From positions 62,001 to 126,000 of the forward strand of contig NZ_RPDH01000002.1 of assembly GCF_003813775.1 (NCBI RefSeq): 64,000 nt of DNA, read 5' to 3'. Below are positions 33,842 to 42,238 of this stretch, one piece after another. Position 1 is the stretch's first letter. Each line of letters opens with the position of its first letter. The notes under the pieces were generated by a model. It was not told the origin of the DNA. It searched no databases and worked only from the letters and a program-made list of their open reading frames with translations. A program made the position numbers and the translations under genes. This stretch comes from Chitinophaga lutea. GTDB taxonomy: Bacteria; Bacteroidota; Bacteroidia; Chitinophagales; Chitinophagaceae.

Positions 33842-34948
33842 ATGAAATTCATCGCCTCAGTGCTTGTACTGATAACGGTTTCCACGTCCCTTAAAAGTCA
33901 GCGCGTATCCATCGATACCTGCTTTTCCCCGCCGGCAGCATTTAAGAATCAATACGGCAAGTTCCGCTCCCCACTGGTGTTTTATGACGGCCGCCGGGTG
34001 AAAACGGCGAAAGACTGGCAGGCGAGGAGAACGGAAATCCGCAACAAATGGCACGAACTGATGGGCTCATGGCCGGCCGTCAATACAAAGCAGCAGTTGT
34101 TATACCTCGATTCCACCCGCCGCGATAACTTCACGCAGTACAAGGTTTCCTTCAACTGGACGCCGCTCGAAACCACGGAAGGATACCTGCTGGTGCCTGA
34201 TGGCGCCGGTAAAAAACCGGCCGTGATCACGGTGTTTTATGAACCGGAATCGGCGATCGGGCAGGGGAAGGCGCACCGCGATTTTGCGTACCAGCTGGCC
34301 AAACGGGGTTTCGTGACTTTGTCGATCGGCACCACGCAGGCCTCGAAAGACCAGACGTTTTCGATTTATTATCCCGAGCTGCAGCATGCCGCCGTGCAAC
34401 CCTTGTCCATGCTGGGCTATGCCGCGGCTACGGCCTGGGAGGCGCTGGCGAAAGAGCCGGCGGTAGACAGTACCCGCATCGGCATCATGGGACATTCGTT
34501 CGGTGGTAAATGGGCAATGTTCGCGTCGTGCCTGTACGACAAGTTTGCCTGCGCCGTATGGTCCGACCCGGGTATTGTGTTCGACGAAAGCAATATCAGC
34601 GTGAATTACTGGGAGCCCTGGTACCTCGGGTATACACCGAAACCCTGGCGCAAAAGAGGCCTCATTACCCCGGAAAATCCCGCCCGCGGCCTGTACCCGC
34701 AACTGGTGAAACAGGGTTTCGACCTGCACGAGCTGCATGCGCTGATGGCGCCGCGGCCGTTTCTCGTATCGGCCGGGCACGAAGATCCGCCCATACGCTG
34801 GGTGCCGTTGAACCATGCCATCGCGGTCAATAATCTGCTGGGCTACCGCAACCGTGTGGCCATGACCAACCGGCCGGAGCATTCGCCCAACGCCCTGTCT
34901 AACGAACAGGCCTACACCTTCCTCGAAAAATTCCTGAAAAAACAATAG
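33842..34948 (+). CDS. Exported alpha/beta-hydrolase esterase
   Basis: The product has 368 residues with a Sec-type N-terminus (IASVLVLITVSTSLKSQ). The alpha/beta-hydrolase core has its nucleophile elbow at GHSFGG (Ser219), preceded by VDSTRIGIM. Candidate acid and base residues lie in SAGHEDPPIRWVPLNHA and NRPEHSPNALS. The shape (TTEGYLLVPDGAGKKPAVIT before the elbow) resembles Abhydrolase_7, dienelactone-hydrolase-like and CE15-type esterases acting on plant polysaccharides. It ends 1 bp before the next esterase gene, so the two are translationally linked. The substrate is inferred only. Confidence 0.82.
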   Translation: MKFIASVLVLITVSTSLKSQRVSIDTCFSPPAAFKNQYGKFRSPLVFYDGRRVKTAKDWQARRTEIRNKWHELMGSWPAVNTKQQLLYLDSTRRDNFTQYKVSFNWTPLETTEGYLLVPDGAGKKPAVITVFYEPESAIGQGKAHRDFAYQLAKRGFVTLSIGTTQASKDQTFSIYYPELQHAAVQPLSMLGYAAATAWEALAKEPAVDSTRIGIMGHSFGGKWAMFASCLYDKFACAVWSDPGIVFDESNISVNYWEPWYLGYTPKPWRKRGLITPENPARGLYPQLVKQGFDLHELHALMAPRPFLVSAGHEDPPIRWVPLNHAIAVNNLLGYRNRVAMTNRPEHSPNALSNEQAYTFLEKFLKKQ

Positions 34949-34949
34949 C

Positions 34950-36227
34950 ATGTCCAAATTCAACCGTCTTTTTTTATTCCTCGTCTTATCCTGCAGCACT
35001 GCCTGGGCGCAGCCTGTAGAGCAACTCATCAAGGTGATCGTGGCGCCGGATCATACCGACTGGATCTACCGCATCGGCGAAAAAGCAAAGTTCACCGTCA
35101 CCGTGCTTGAAAACGGCAACCCGGTGAAAGATGCCAAAATCAGTTATGAAGTAGGCCCGGAAAAGCTGAAGCCTGCCGTACAACAGACTGCCGTACTGAA
35201 AGACGGCACCCTCGTGATCGACGGCGGCACCATGCAAACGCCGGGATTCCTGCGCTGCGCGGTTACGGCCGAGGTGAAAGGCAAAACCTACCGCCGCCTC
35301 GCCACAGCAGGGTTTAACCCCACGGCCATCCAGCCCACCGTCACAATGCCGGCGGACTTTTCCGCGTTCTGGAACAAAGGCAAAAGCGAACTGGCCAAAG
35401 TGCCCCTCGATGCCAGAAGCACGCTGCTGCCGGAACGCTGTACCGAAAACGTGAACGTATACCACGTGAACATACAGGGTTACGGAAACTCCCGCCTGTA
35501 CGGGATCCTCTGTGTACCGAAAAAAGAAGGGAAATACCCGGCGGTACTGAGAGTGCCGGGCGCAGGTATCCGGCCTTACGGCGGCGACATTGCCCGGGCG
35601 GAACTGGGATTCATCACCCTGGAGATCGGCATCCACGGCATTCCCGTCAACCTCGACCCGTCGGTGTATACAAGTCTCGCTGCAGGCGCGCTGAACGGTT
35701 ACCCGTCGTTTAACATAGACGATAAAGACCGGTACTATTACAAAAGAGTATATCTCAACTGTGTACGGGCGAACGATTTCCTCGTGAGCCTTCCGCAGTT
35801 CGACGGCGCCAACCTCGGCGTGATGGGCGGCAGCCAGGGCGGCGCTTTGTCGATCGTCACCGCATCGCTCGACAGCCGTGTGAAATACCTTGCCGCCATG
35901 TACCCCGCGCTCAGCGACGTTACCGGTTACACCAAGGGCCGCGCCGGCGGCTGGCCGCATTTGTTCAGGGGAGATATGGTGAGCAAAGAGGCGCTGGAAA
36001 CTGCAGGGTATTACGATGTGGTGAACTTCGCCAAACAGCTCAAACAGCCGGGCTATTATACCTGGGGGTACAACGACGAAACCTGTCCCCCTACAAGCAT
36101 GTACGCCGTTTACAACAGCATCACTGCACCGAAAGACCTGTACCTGCTGCTGGAAACAGGGCACTACGTGTATCCCGAACAGGTGGAAGTGCTGGGTGGC
36201 TGGCTCACGAAGCAACTTAAAAAATAA
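34950..36227 (+). CDS. Acetylxylan esterase-like (CE7/AXE1) exported hydrolase
   Basis: The product has 425 residues with a signal peptide (LFLFLVLSCSTAWAQ). Residues ~30-120 form an Ig-like N-terminal domain (FTVTVLENGNPVKDAKISYE). The rest is an AXE1/CE7 alpha/beta-hydrolase: MPADFSAFWNKGKSELAKVP at the family start, nucleophile Ser295 in GVMGGSQGGALS, acid region WGYNDETCPPTSMY and base His in LLLETGHYVYPEQ. It would remove acetyl groups from xylan or xylo-oligosaccharides, or a similar substrate, in the periplasm. It is the second gene of the esterase pair and ends at a strong terminator. Confidence 0.9.
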   Translation: MSKFNRLFLFLVLSCSTAWAQPVEQLIKVIVAPDHTDWIYRIGEKAKFTVTVLENGNPVKDAKISYEVGPEKLKPAVQQTAVLKDGTLVIDGGTMQTPGFLRCAVTAEVKGKTYRRLATAGFNPTAIQPTVTMPADFSAFWNKGKSELAKVPLDARSTLLPERCTENVNVYHVNIQGYGNSRLYGILCVPKKEGKYPAVLRVPGAGIRPYGGDIARAELGFITLEIGIHGIPVNLDPSVYTSLAAGALNGYPSFNIDDKDRYYYKRVYLNCVRANDFLVSLPQFDGANLGVMGGSQGGALSIVTASLDSRVKYLAAMYPALSDVTGYTKGRAGGWPHLFRGDMVSKEALETAGYYDVVNFAKQLKQPGYYTWGYNDETCPPTSMYAVYNSITAPKDLYLLLETGHYVYPEQVEVLGGWLTKQLKK

Positions 36228-36273
36228 CGAAATTTTCCCGTTTAAATACAGGAGTTTATACGCAATTTTGAAG

Positions 36274-36311
36274 AAATCTTTCTCCCTACCTTTGGGGAGA
36301 AAGATTTTTTT
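36274..36311 (+). terminator. Terminator of the esterase operon
   Basis: A perfect 13-bp stem (36274-36286 and 36295-36307) with an 8-nt loop is followed by T through 36311. It is among the strongest terminators in the window. Confidence 0.9.
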
Positions 36312-36511
36312 ACCCCAAAAACAAATGCATCTACAGGTCTGCCTTTTTAGCGTGGCGGGCCAGGGCTTACTGTATCAGCACGATTATTCCTGAGAGAAAG
36401 AGATATTCGCCGTACGCACTGACGGCACATGAATAGGATTCGTTAGCAGCATGAGACTATCCGTGAAAAGCTCCCGTTGTGATTATTTTTTAAACCCCAA
36501 ATACTCAAAAA

Positions 36512-38773
36512 ATGGCAACCCCAGTTTCGTTACCGGTCGTTTTGCAGAGCAAACCGGCTGAAGAACTACCCTTATTGGCCTTTGCATTCGATCAGAAAGG
36601 CCAGCTCGTAGAAAAAGTACCCGTTGTAAAAGGAAAGGCGGATTTTAAAACGCTCTCGGCGCCAGCCGGAGAATACCGCTTTCTGATCGCTCCCGCGCAT
36701 GAAAAAACGGAAAATGCGGATTCGCTGCAATTGCTGCAGGACATGAAGGCGTATGAGCCCGTGCTGGAATTCGACGCAAAGGGCGCCATCCGCATGCTGC
36801 CCATCCCGGACAATTACATCCGTCTGTGGCCCTTCCGCAAGTGCCGCGTGAAAGGTAAGCTGATCAAGGCTTTTACCGTGCATGGCGTAACGGAAGACAA
36901 ACCCGTGTGCCGCGCCCGGGTGCACATTTGTGAAGTGGACAAGATCACGTGGCTGCTCCCGCGCATTCCGGATTATATCATCGAAAAAATACCGGAGTAT
37001 ATCCTGCACCCGGATTTGCCGATTCCCCTGCCCGAACCCGATCCTATCGGCCCCATCATCAATCCGCAGCGCTTCAACGCGGCCATCCGGCCCGTGGTGG
37101 CCGACCGGCTGTTCAATCCCGGTTCCCTGCCCGGCACCACCATTCGCAAACAGAAAGCCGGCGCGCCGGAAATCAGGATGGAGGAAAGCAAGGCCGCGCT
37201 CCGCATTTCGCCGGAGATCCGCGCTTCACTCACGTCCCGCAACATCAGCGCCATCCGCAAAACGTTGCTTGACAACATCCAGCTGTTCCATCCCATCTTC
37301 TGCAAAATACCTTTCCTCTGGCCGTACCTCTACCGTTGTGATGAGATCAAGACGGTGTACACCGATAATTTCGGCCGCTTCGATACCGAAATTTCCTACT
37401 TCGTGTTCGGCGACAAGCCCGACCTGTATTTCTGGGTGGAATATCTGATCGACGGGGTATGGACAACCGTATACCGGCCTGCGATCGCCTGCCACACCTG
37501 GTGGGATTACATCTGCGGTACGGAAGTAACCCTTCGCCTCACCGATCCGCGGGTGCCCTGGCGCTGCGGCAGCATCCTCTATGGCAGCACCATCTGGATC
37601 AAAACCATCGGGGAAAGCACCAACGTATCGCGCATCAAACAGGCGGATACCACTGCCTTTACCGTGCATGGCCATGCATACCGTGAACAGGGCCTCACCG
37701 ATGTGGCGCTGCCCAACAGCCCCAACCGTTTCGGCGGTTACAGGCGGCCTTTCGGTGGCGGCATCACCATCCGGGTGCAGTTCAGTTTCGACTTGCCGAA
37801 AGCCGGGCTGAAATACTACCGGTGGAGCGCGCGCAAGGTGAAGAATGCGGATATGTCTGCCGCATCCGGCAGCTGGATGACCCTGGCGAACCCCGTGGCT
37901 AAAGGGTATGCGTACAGCTACCTGGTGGGCGCGGTGATCAAACCGGACGGCTACGCGTCTTATCCATTGGGCCCCGTTACCGTGGGCACCACGCAGCACC
38001 TGTTCATCATTCCGCCGGTGGAAGCGTCGACCATTGCAACGGCCGGACAGTTATTCCCCTGGTGGAGCACCGGGCAGGATACGTTCTGCGTCAACTTCGA
38101 CAGCAACGCCATGCAGGGCGACGGTCTGTATGAACTGAAAATGGAGTTGTTCGACAAAGACGGCCACCTCGTGGCAGTGGAGCCGACCGTGTACCAGATG
38201 CCGCATAAAGACACGTTCACGCCTATCATCAATGCCCCGTCTGAAAACCTGGTGCTGAATGGCGCCGGTAAGGCTGTGGCTTTCAAGATGCTGATGCGTT
38301 TTGATAACAATGAGGCCGAAGGCGAGATCTATAAAATCAAAACAGACCCGGAAAGCGACGGTATGTATGTGGATGCATCGCCCGATTGCTGCGGTTTCGT
38401 ACCGTACAACAGCGGCGCCGATACGGCCCACCAGGTGCGCCTCACGTTCCGCGCGTACCAGCCGCATAACTTTGCCGACTTTGTGCTGAACGTGATCAAA
38501 GGCACCTGCGGCGACACGCTGGCCAGCGATTCAGCCATGGTGATCGGCAGCACTGCCAAGTACACCCGCAATTTCCAGAGCGTGTTCCTGCACGACTATT
38601 CACCGAAAGAACTGTTGGGAGAATGTGCCCTGAAGATGGTAGACGGTGCGTGGGTGGAAGGCAAGGCCGCGTTCGCTGAGCTGCTGCACGTACAGCCGCT
38701 GGCGGTGAACGGCACCTCGCAGGTGTTCGGGAATGTGAATACGGCTGCGGCCTTTGCGCTGGAACCGGCGTAA
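36512..38773 (+). CDS. Large orphan protein without export signal
   Basis: The product has 753 residues and I do not recognise it. It begins MATPVSLPVVLQSKPAEELP with no Sec, Tat or lipobox signal. Residues ~20-70 look like a small beta domain (FAFDQKGQLVEKVPVVKGKA). A proline-rich linker (LPIPLPEPDPIGPIINPQ) lies near residue 170. Later parts are beta-rich with many aromatic residues and scattered cysteines, including CC in DASPDCCGFVPYN. It is flanked by terminators on both sides (36274-36311 and 38898-38929), so it is monocistronic. It may be cytosolic or exported by a route without a classical signal. Confidence 0.75.
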   Translation: MATPVSLPVVLQSKPAEELPLLAFAFDQKGQLVEKVPVVKGKADFKTLSAPAGEYRFLIAPAHEKTENADSLQLLQDMKAYEPVLEFDAKGAIRMLPIPDNYIRLWPFRKCRVKGKLIKAFTVHGVTEDKPVCRARVHICEVDKITWLLPRIPDYIIEKIPEYILHPDLPIPLPEPDPIGPIINPQRFNAAIRPVVADRLFNPGSLPGTTIRKQKAGAPEIRMEESKAALRISPEIRASLTSRNISAIRKTLLDNIQLFHPIFCKIPFLWPYLYRCDEIKTVYTDNFGRFDTEISYFVFGDKPDLYFWVEYLIDGVWTTVYRPAIACHTWWDYICGTEVTLRLTDPRVPWRCGSILYGSTIWIKTIGESTNVSRIKQADTTAFTVHGHAYREQGLTDVALPNSPNRFGGYRRPFGGGITIRVQFSFDLPKAGLKYYRWSARKVKNADMSAASGSWMTLANPVAKGYAYSYLVGAVIKPDGYASYPLGPVTVGTTQHLFIIPPVEASTIATAGQLFPWWSTGQDTFCVNFDSNAMQGDGLYELKMELFDKDGHLVAVEPTVYQMPHKDTFTPIINAPSENLVLNGAGKAVAFKMLMRFDNNEAEGEIYKIKTDPESDGMYVDASPDCCGFVPYNSGADTAHQVRLTFRAYQPHNFADFVLNVIKGTCGDTLASDSAMVIGSTAKYTRNFQSVFLHDYSPKELLGECALKMVDGAWVEGKAAFAELLHVQPLAVNGTSQVFGNVNTAAAFALEPA

Positions 38774-38897
38774 GGAGTTCGCGCCGCCCCGGGGATAACT
38801 ACAATAACAGGCTTAAACCTGGGGCAGCAGGGTGGTCTTCTCTTACAAACGGCGATTTAAATAACGCATCATTCATGCTGAATGATCGGGAAAATTG

Positions 38898-38929
38898 AAA
38901 AGGCAGCATCCATTGGGGTGCTGCCTTTT
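38898..38929. terminator. Bidirectional terminator before the catabolic region
   Basis: AAAAGGCAGCA pairs with TGCTGCCTTTT across a short loop with a bulge, followed by a T run. It separates the orphan gene (plus) from the minus-strand operon ending at 38956. Confidence 0.85.
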
Positions 38930-38955
38930 TTTGGGTATGACATTTCGAATTCTAC

Positions 38956-40143
38956 TCAGTTTTCGAGGCTTTTTACGGCCAGCCAGGCCATGAGGCCGGC
39001 GCCGGTTTCGATGGCGCTTTCGTCCACGTCGAAGGTAGCGGTGTGCAGGCCGGAGGTGATGCCCCTGGCCGCATTGCCCGTACCCAACCGGTAAAAGCAG
39101 GCATCGGTGATCTGGGAATAGGCCGCAAAATCTTCCGCGGCCATCCAGATGTCGAGGTCGGTGACGTTTTCTTTACCGACATACGCTTCCGTATGCTGCC
39201 GCGTGGCTGCGGTGAGGCGTTCGTTGTTATACAGCACGGGATAGCCCGGTTTGATGAACACGGTACATTTGCCGCCCATGCTTTCCACGAGGGCGGTGGC
39301 CATTTTTTCGATCCGCTTGCGCGCTTCCTGCCGCCAGTTTTCGTCGAGCGTTCTGAAGGTGCCGTCGATGGTCACTTTGTCCGGGATAACGTTATGCGCC
39401 CCGTCGGCGATCACCCGGCCGAACGTGAGTACGGATGGGGTGGTGGGATTGGCGTTACGGCTTACCAGTTGCTGCAGGCCCGTAATGAGGTGGCTGGTGA
39501 TCAGCACCGGGTCGATAGTGGTATGCGGCATGGCGCCGTGCCCGCCTTTTCCTTCCACGGTGATGTAGATCTCGTCCACACTCGCCATGTACGTGCCCGA
39601 ACGGAAACCGATTTTTCCCGCTTCCAGCTCAGGCATTACATGTTGCCCGAGGATGTTGGCGGGGCGCGGGTTTTCCAGCACGCCTTCTTTGATCATCATG
39701 CTGGCGCCGCCGGGCACCAGTTCCTCGCCGGGCTGAAAAATAAGCTTCAGTTTTCCGGCGAAAGAATCGCGTAACTGCAACAGGATGCCGGCGGTGGTGA
39801 GCAGGGAAGTGGTGTGCACATCGTGCCCGCAGGCGTGCATCACGCCGGGGAATTTAGAAACATACGGTACGTCGTTCTTTTCGTGGATCGGCAGCGCGTC
39901 GATATCCGCGCGCAGCGCCAGCACTTTGTCGGACGCGGCCAGTGTGCCCTCTATCATGGCTACCAGTCCGGTGTTGGCCATTTTCTGATAGGGGATGCCC
40001 ATCGCATCGAGTTTGCCCGCGATGAAAGCCGCGGTGTTATGTTCCATGAACGAGAGCTCCGGGTTGGCGTGCAGGTGCCTTCTGGTTTCAATGGCCGTGG
40101 GCAGCATTTCGTGCGCCAGCGCCCGGATCTTTTCTTTCAGCAT
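38956..40143 (-). CDS. M20 family amidohydrolase/deacylase
   Basis: The product has 395 residues from ATG 40143 (MLKEKIRALAHEML); the frame to 40179 overlaps the upstream gene. It is an M20D-type enzyme like hippurate hydrolase or N-acyl-amino-acid amidohydrolase. Metal-binding motifs are visible: MHACGHDVHTTSLL, IFQPGEELVPGGASM (catalytic Glu), LGQHVMPELEAGKIG, the lid-domain motif GKGGHGAMPH and the terminal GLHTATFDVDE. It is the last gene of the minus-strand operon (NRAMP-like, SDR, aldolase-like, M20), 7 bp after the aldolase-like gene. In this setting it may remove an N-acyl group from an amino-sugar derivative, which is inference. It is under operator A. Confidence 0.9.
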   Translation of the reverse strand: MLKEKIRALAHEMLPTAIETRRHLHANPELSFMEHNTAAFIAGKLDAMGIPYQKMANTGLVAMIEGTLAASDKVLALRADIDALPIHEKNDVPYVSKFPGVMHACGHDVHTTSLLTTAGILLQLRDSFAGKLKLIFQPGEELVPGGASMMIKEGVLENPRPANILGQHVMPELEAGKIGFRSGTYMASVDEIYITVEGKGGHGAMPHTTIDPVLITSHLITGLQQLVSRNANPTTPSVLTFGRVIADGAHNVIPDKVTIDGTFRTLDENWRQEARKRIEKMATALVESMGGKCTVFIKPGYPVLYNNERLTAATRQHTEAYVGKENVTDLDIWMAAEDFAAYSQITDACFYRLGTGNAARGITSGLHTATFDVDESAIETGAGLMAWLAVKSLEN

Positions 40144-40150
40144 ATGTTTC

Positions 40151-41188
40151 TCAGATTTTATCTTTTTCCAGGAACGCACGAACGAATGCGTCGTCCGTGA
40201 GCTCGGGATAGGCCGCCGTTACGCGGTCTATTTCTTCCAGCTGGCCCGGCGACAGCGTTTCCTTGTCGTCGAGGCACCAGATGCCTTCTATCAGCCCCTG
40301 TCTGCGCAGCACCTCATGGATGCCGGCGATGGAGCCTCGGAAGGCGTTCACCGGGTCGAACAGCGCGGCGTTCATGTCGGTTACCGCGATGCCCGTTTGC
40401 AGCAGGCCGTTCGGCGGGCCGGATTTGATCCGGTCGAACAGTTCGGCCACTTTGTGCGTCCAGACAGACCAGTGGCCCAGCAGGCCGCCGGCGAATTTTT
40501 TCTCCACGGTCGCGCCGTTCACATTAAACCGGTATGTCGTGATCAGGTCCGCCACGATGTTATCGTCGTTTCCGGTGTACAATGCGATCTCGTCCCGTCG
40601 GGGGGAGCTGCACACCGCACGCACTACGTCGAGCGTCTGATAACGGTTGAAAGGGGCCGTTTTAATGGCTTTAACGTTCGGGATGGCTACCATCTGCTCC
40701 CAGAAACGATAGCTCAATATACGGCCTCCTACGCTGGGTTGGAGATAAAATCCGAAAACGGGTATCACCTCCGCCACTGCGGCGATGTGTTTCACCAGCT
40801 GGTCTTCCGAATAGTCTTTCAGTCCACCCAGGCTCACCAGTCCGAGATCGTACCCGTAAGATACGGCAAGCCGCGCTTCCGCCAAAGCCTGTTCCGTCGG
40901 GCCGCAAACGCCCGCCACTTTGATGAACGGCCTTTGCAGGTTCGCCTTTTCGATTTCTTCGGCGGCGAGGCGCAGCACCGTTTCGTAGAGGTTGAATTCC
41001 GGCTTGCGGATTTCGAACTGGGTGGTATGTACTCCCACGGCCACACCGCCCGCGCCTGCGGCCATGTAATACCGGGTGAGCCGGCGCTGCCGCGCTTCGT
41101 CGAGTTTACGCTCCGCGGTCAGCGCGAGGGGATGGGCCGGTATCACCGTACCGGCGTATAATAATTTTTCAACAGAAGGATTCATCAT
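40151..41188 (-). CDS. Dihydrodipicolinate synthase/N-acetylneuraminate lyase family protein
   Basis: This is a 345-residue class I aldolase-like TIM barrel. It starts with LYAGTVIPAHPLALTAERKL, then TRYYMAAGAGGVAVGVHTTQ in place of the usual GGTTGE loop. The catalytic Tyr is likely in FGFYLQPSVGG (YLQP where DHDPS has YNVP), and the Schiff-base Lys is likely in VKAIKTAPFNRY. The C-terminal ~50 residues (IEGIWCLDDKETLSPGQLEE) extend beyond the barrel. It could cleave or make a 2-keto acid; the altered substrate loop argues against lysine biosynthesis. It lies between the SDR (15-bp gap) and M20 (7-bp gap) genes. Confidence 0.87.
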   Translation of the reverse strand: MMNPSVEKLLYAGTVIPAHPLALTAERKLDEARQRRLTRYYMAAGAGGVAVGVHTTQFEIRKPEFNLYETVLRLAAEEIEKANLQRPFIKVAGVCGPTEQALAEARLAVSYGYDLGLVSLGGLKDYSEDQLVKHIAAVAEVIPVFGFYLQPSVGGRILSYRFWEQMVAIPNVKAIKTAPFNRYQTLDVVRAVCSSPRRDEIALYTGNDDNIVADLITTYRFNVNGATVEKKFAGGLLGHWSVWTHKVAELFDRIKSGPPNGLLQTGIAVTDMNAALFDPVNAFRGSIAGIHEVLRRQGLIEGIWCLDDKETLSPGQLEEIDRVTAAYPELTDDAFVRAFLEKDKI

Positions 41189-41203
41189 TTGTGTTTATAA
41201 GAA

Positions 41204-42220
41204 TTAGAATTTACCGGCCCGCTCCTGGAAGTGGGTGGGCTTCTGAATGGTGGCGCCGCCGGCCTGCAGCCATGCGGCCGTCAGTTCGATCATCTGCAGG
41301 AGGCCCACTTTCGGGTACCCGAAGAGGCGAACGCTTTCCGCGGCGTTGCTCAGCAGGGCGGAAGGCTGTTCTTCATTCACAAACTGCGGCGTTTTCCCGA
41401 GGAGTTTACCGAATTGTTCCGCGATCCACCGTACCGGCGCGGTTTCGGGACCGGTCACGTTCAATAATTTACCGGGCACGCTGCAATGCAGGAAACTGCG
41501 GAGCGCAATTTCATTGGCGTCGCCCTGCCAGATCACATTCACATGGCCCATACGCAGGTCGATGGGTTTTTCCGCCTGTACGGATTTCGCAATCTCGAGC
41601 AGCACACCGTACCGCAGGTCGTTCGCATAGTTGAGGCGGTAGATGAGCACGGGTGTGTTGTGCACGGAAGAAAAATGCTGGAAGATGCGCTCCCTGCCGA
41701 GGCACGACTGGCCATATTCACCGATAGGCGCCGGCGCCGTGTTTTCGTCGGCTCCGCCGGAAAACACCGGTGTGAAAGGGTATACGTTGCCCGTGGAATA
41801 CACCACGATGTTGGAATTTTTATACTTTTCCGCCACACGGCCGGGGAGATAGGCATTCATCGCCCAGGTGAACGCTTCTTTGCCCGTGGTGCCGAATTTG
41901 GTGCCTGCGAGGTACAGCATATTTTTTACGTCGGGCAGCGCCTGCAGCGCGGCGTCGTCGAGCAGATCCACTTTGATGGTTTCCACGCCGTACGATTCCA
42001 GTTCTTCCCGAAGGCCGGGCTCCGATAAACGGGAGGCGCCGATGATGCGGCGGGGAATGCCTGATTTGTCGACCGCCTGTTTGGCGAGTTTAGCGAGACT
42101 GGGCCCGATTTTACCACCCACGCCCAGCAACAGGATATCTCCTTCCAGCGATGCCATATCGGCTACCAATGCGTCCGAGGGTTGGAGGAGCGCATCTACG
42201 GTTTCTTGTAAATTGTTCAT
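41204..42220 (-). CDS. Extended SDR (NAD-dependent epimerase/dehydratase-like) with altered active site
   Basis: The product has 338 residues. The Rossmann start is DILLLGVGGKIGPSLAKLAK (GxGGxIG), near residues 28-40. The catalytic region shows YSTGNVYPFTP and then EYGQSCLGRERIF. The usual YxxxK is YxxxC here: Tyr169, Cys173, codon TGC at 41702-41704 on the minus strand. Other parts (IYRLNYANDLRYGVLLEIAK, VNVIWQGDANEIALRSFLHC, LNVTGPETAPVRWIAEQF) fit extended SDRs. Losing the Lys makes a classical redox or epimerase role doubtful, so it may bind rather than convert NAD-linked substrate, or use a different residue. It lies 18 bp after the NRAMP-like gene. Confidence 0.85.
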   Translation of the reverse strand: MNNLQETVDALLQPSDALVADMASLEGDILLLGVGGKIGPSLAKLAKQAVDKSGIPRRIIGASRLSEPGLREELESYGVETIKVDLLDDAALQALPDVKNMLYLAGTKFGTTGKEAFTWAMNAYLPGRVAEKYKNSNIVVYSTGNVYPFTPVFSGGADENTAPAPIGEYGQSCLGRERIFQHFSSVHNTPVLIYRLNYANDLRYGVLLEIAKSVQAEKPIDLRMGHVNVIWQGDANEIALRSFLHCSVPGKLLNVTGPETAPVRWIAEQFGKLLGKTPQFVNEEQPSALLSNAAESVRLFGYPKVGLLQMIELTAAWLQAGGATIQKPTHFQERAGKF

Positions 42221-42238
42221 ATCGTGTAATTGACTTTT

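Noticed and set aside
41310..41323. TTCGGGTACCCGAA, a perfect 14-bp palindrome like the operator
   Set aside because: It lies inside the SDR coding region, encodes ordinary residues (FGYPK), and its half-sites are 4 bp closer than in the other copies. It is probably chance.
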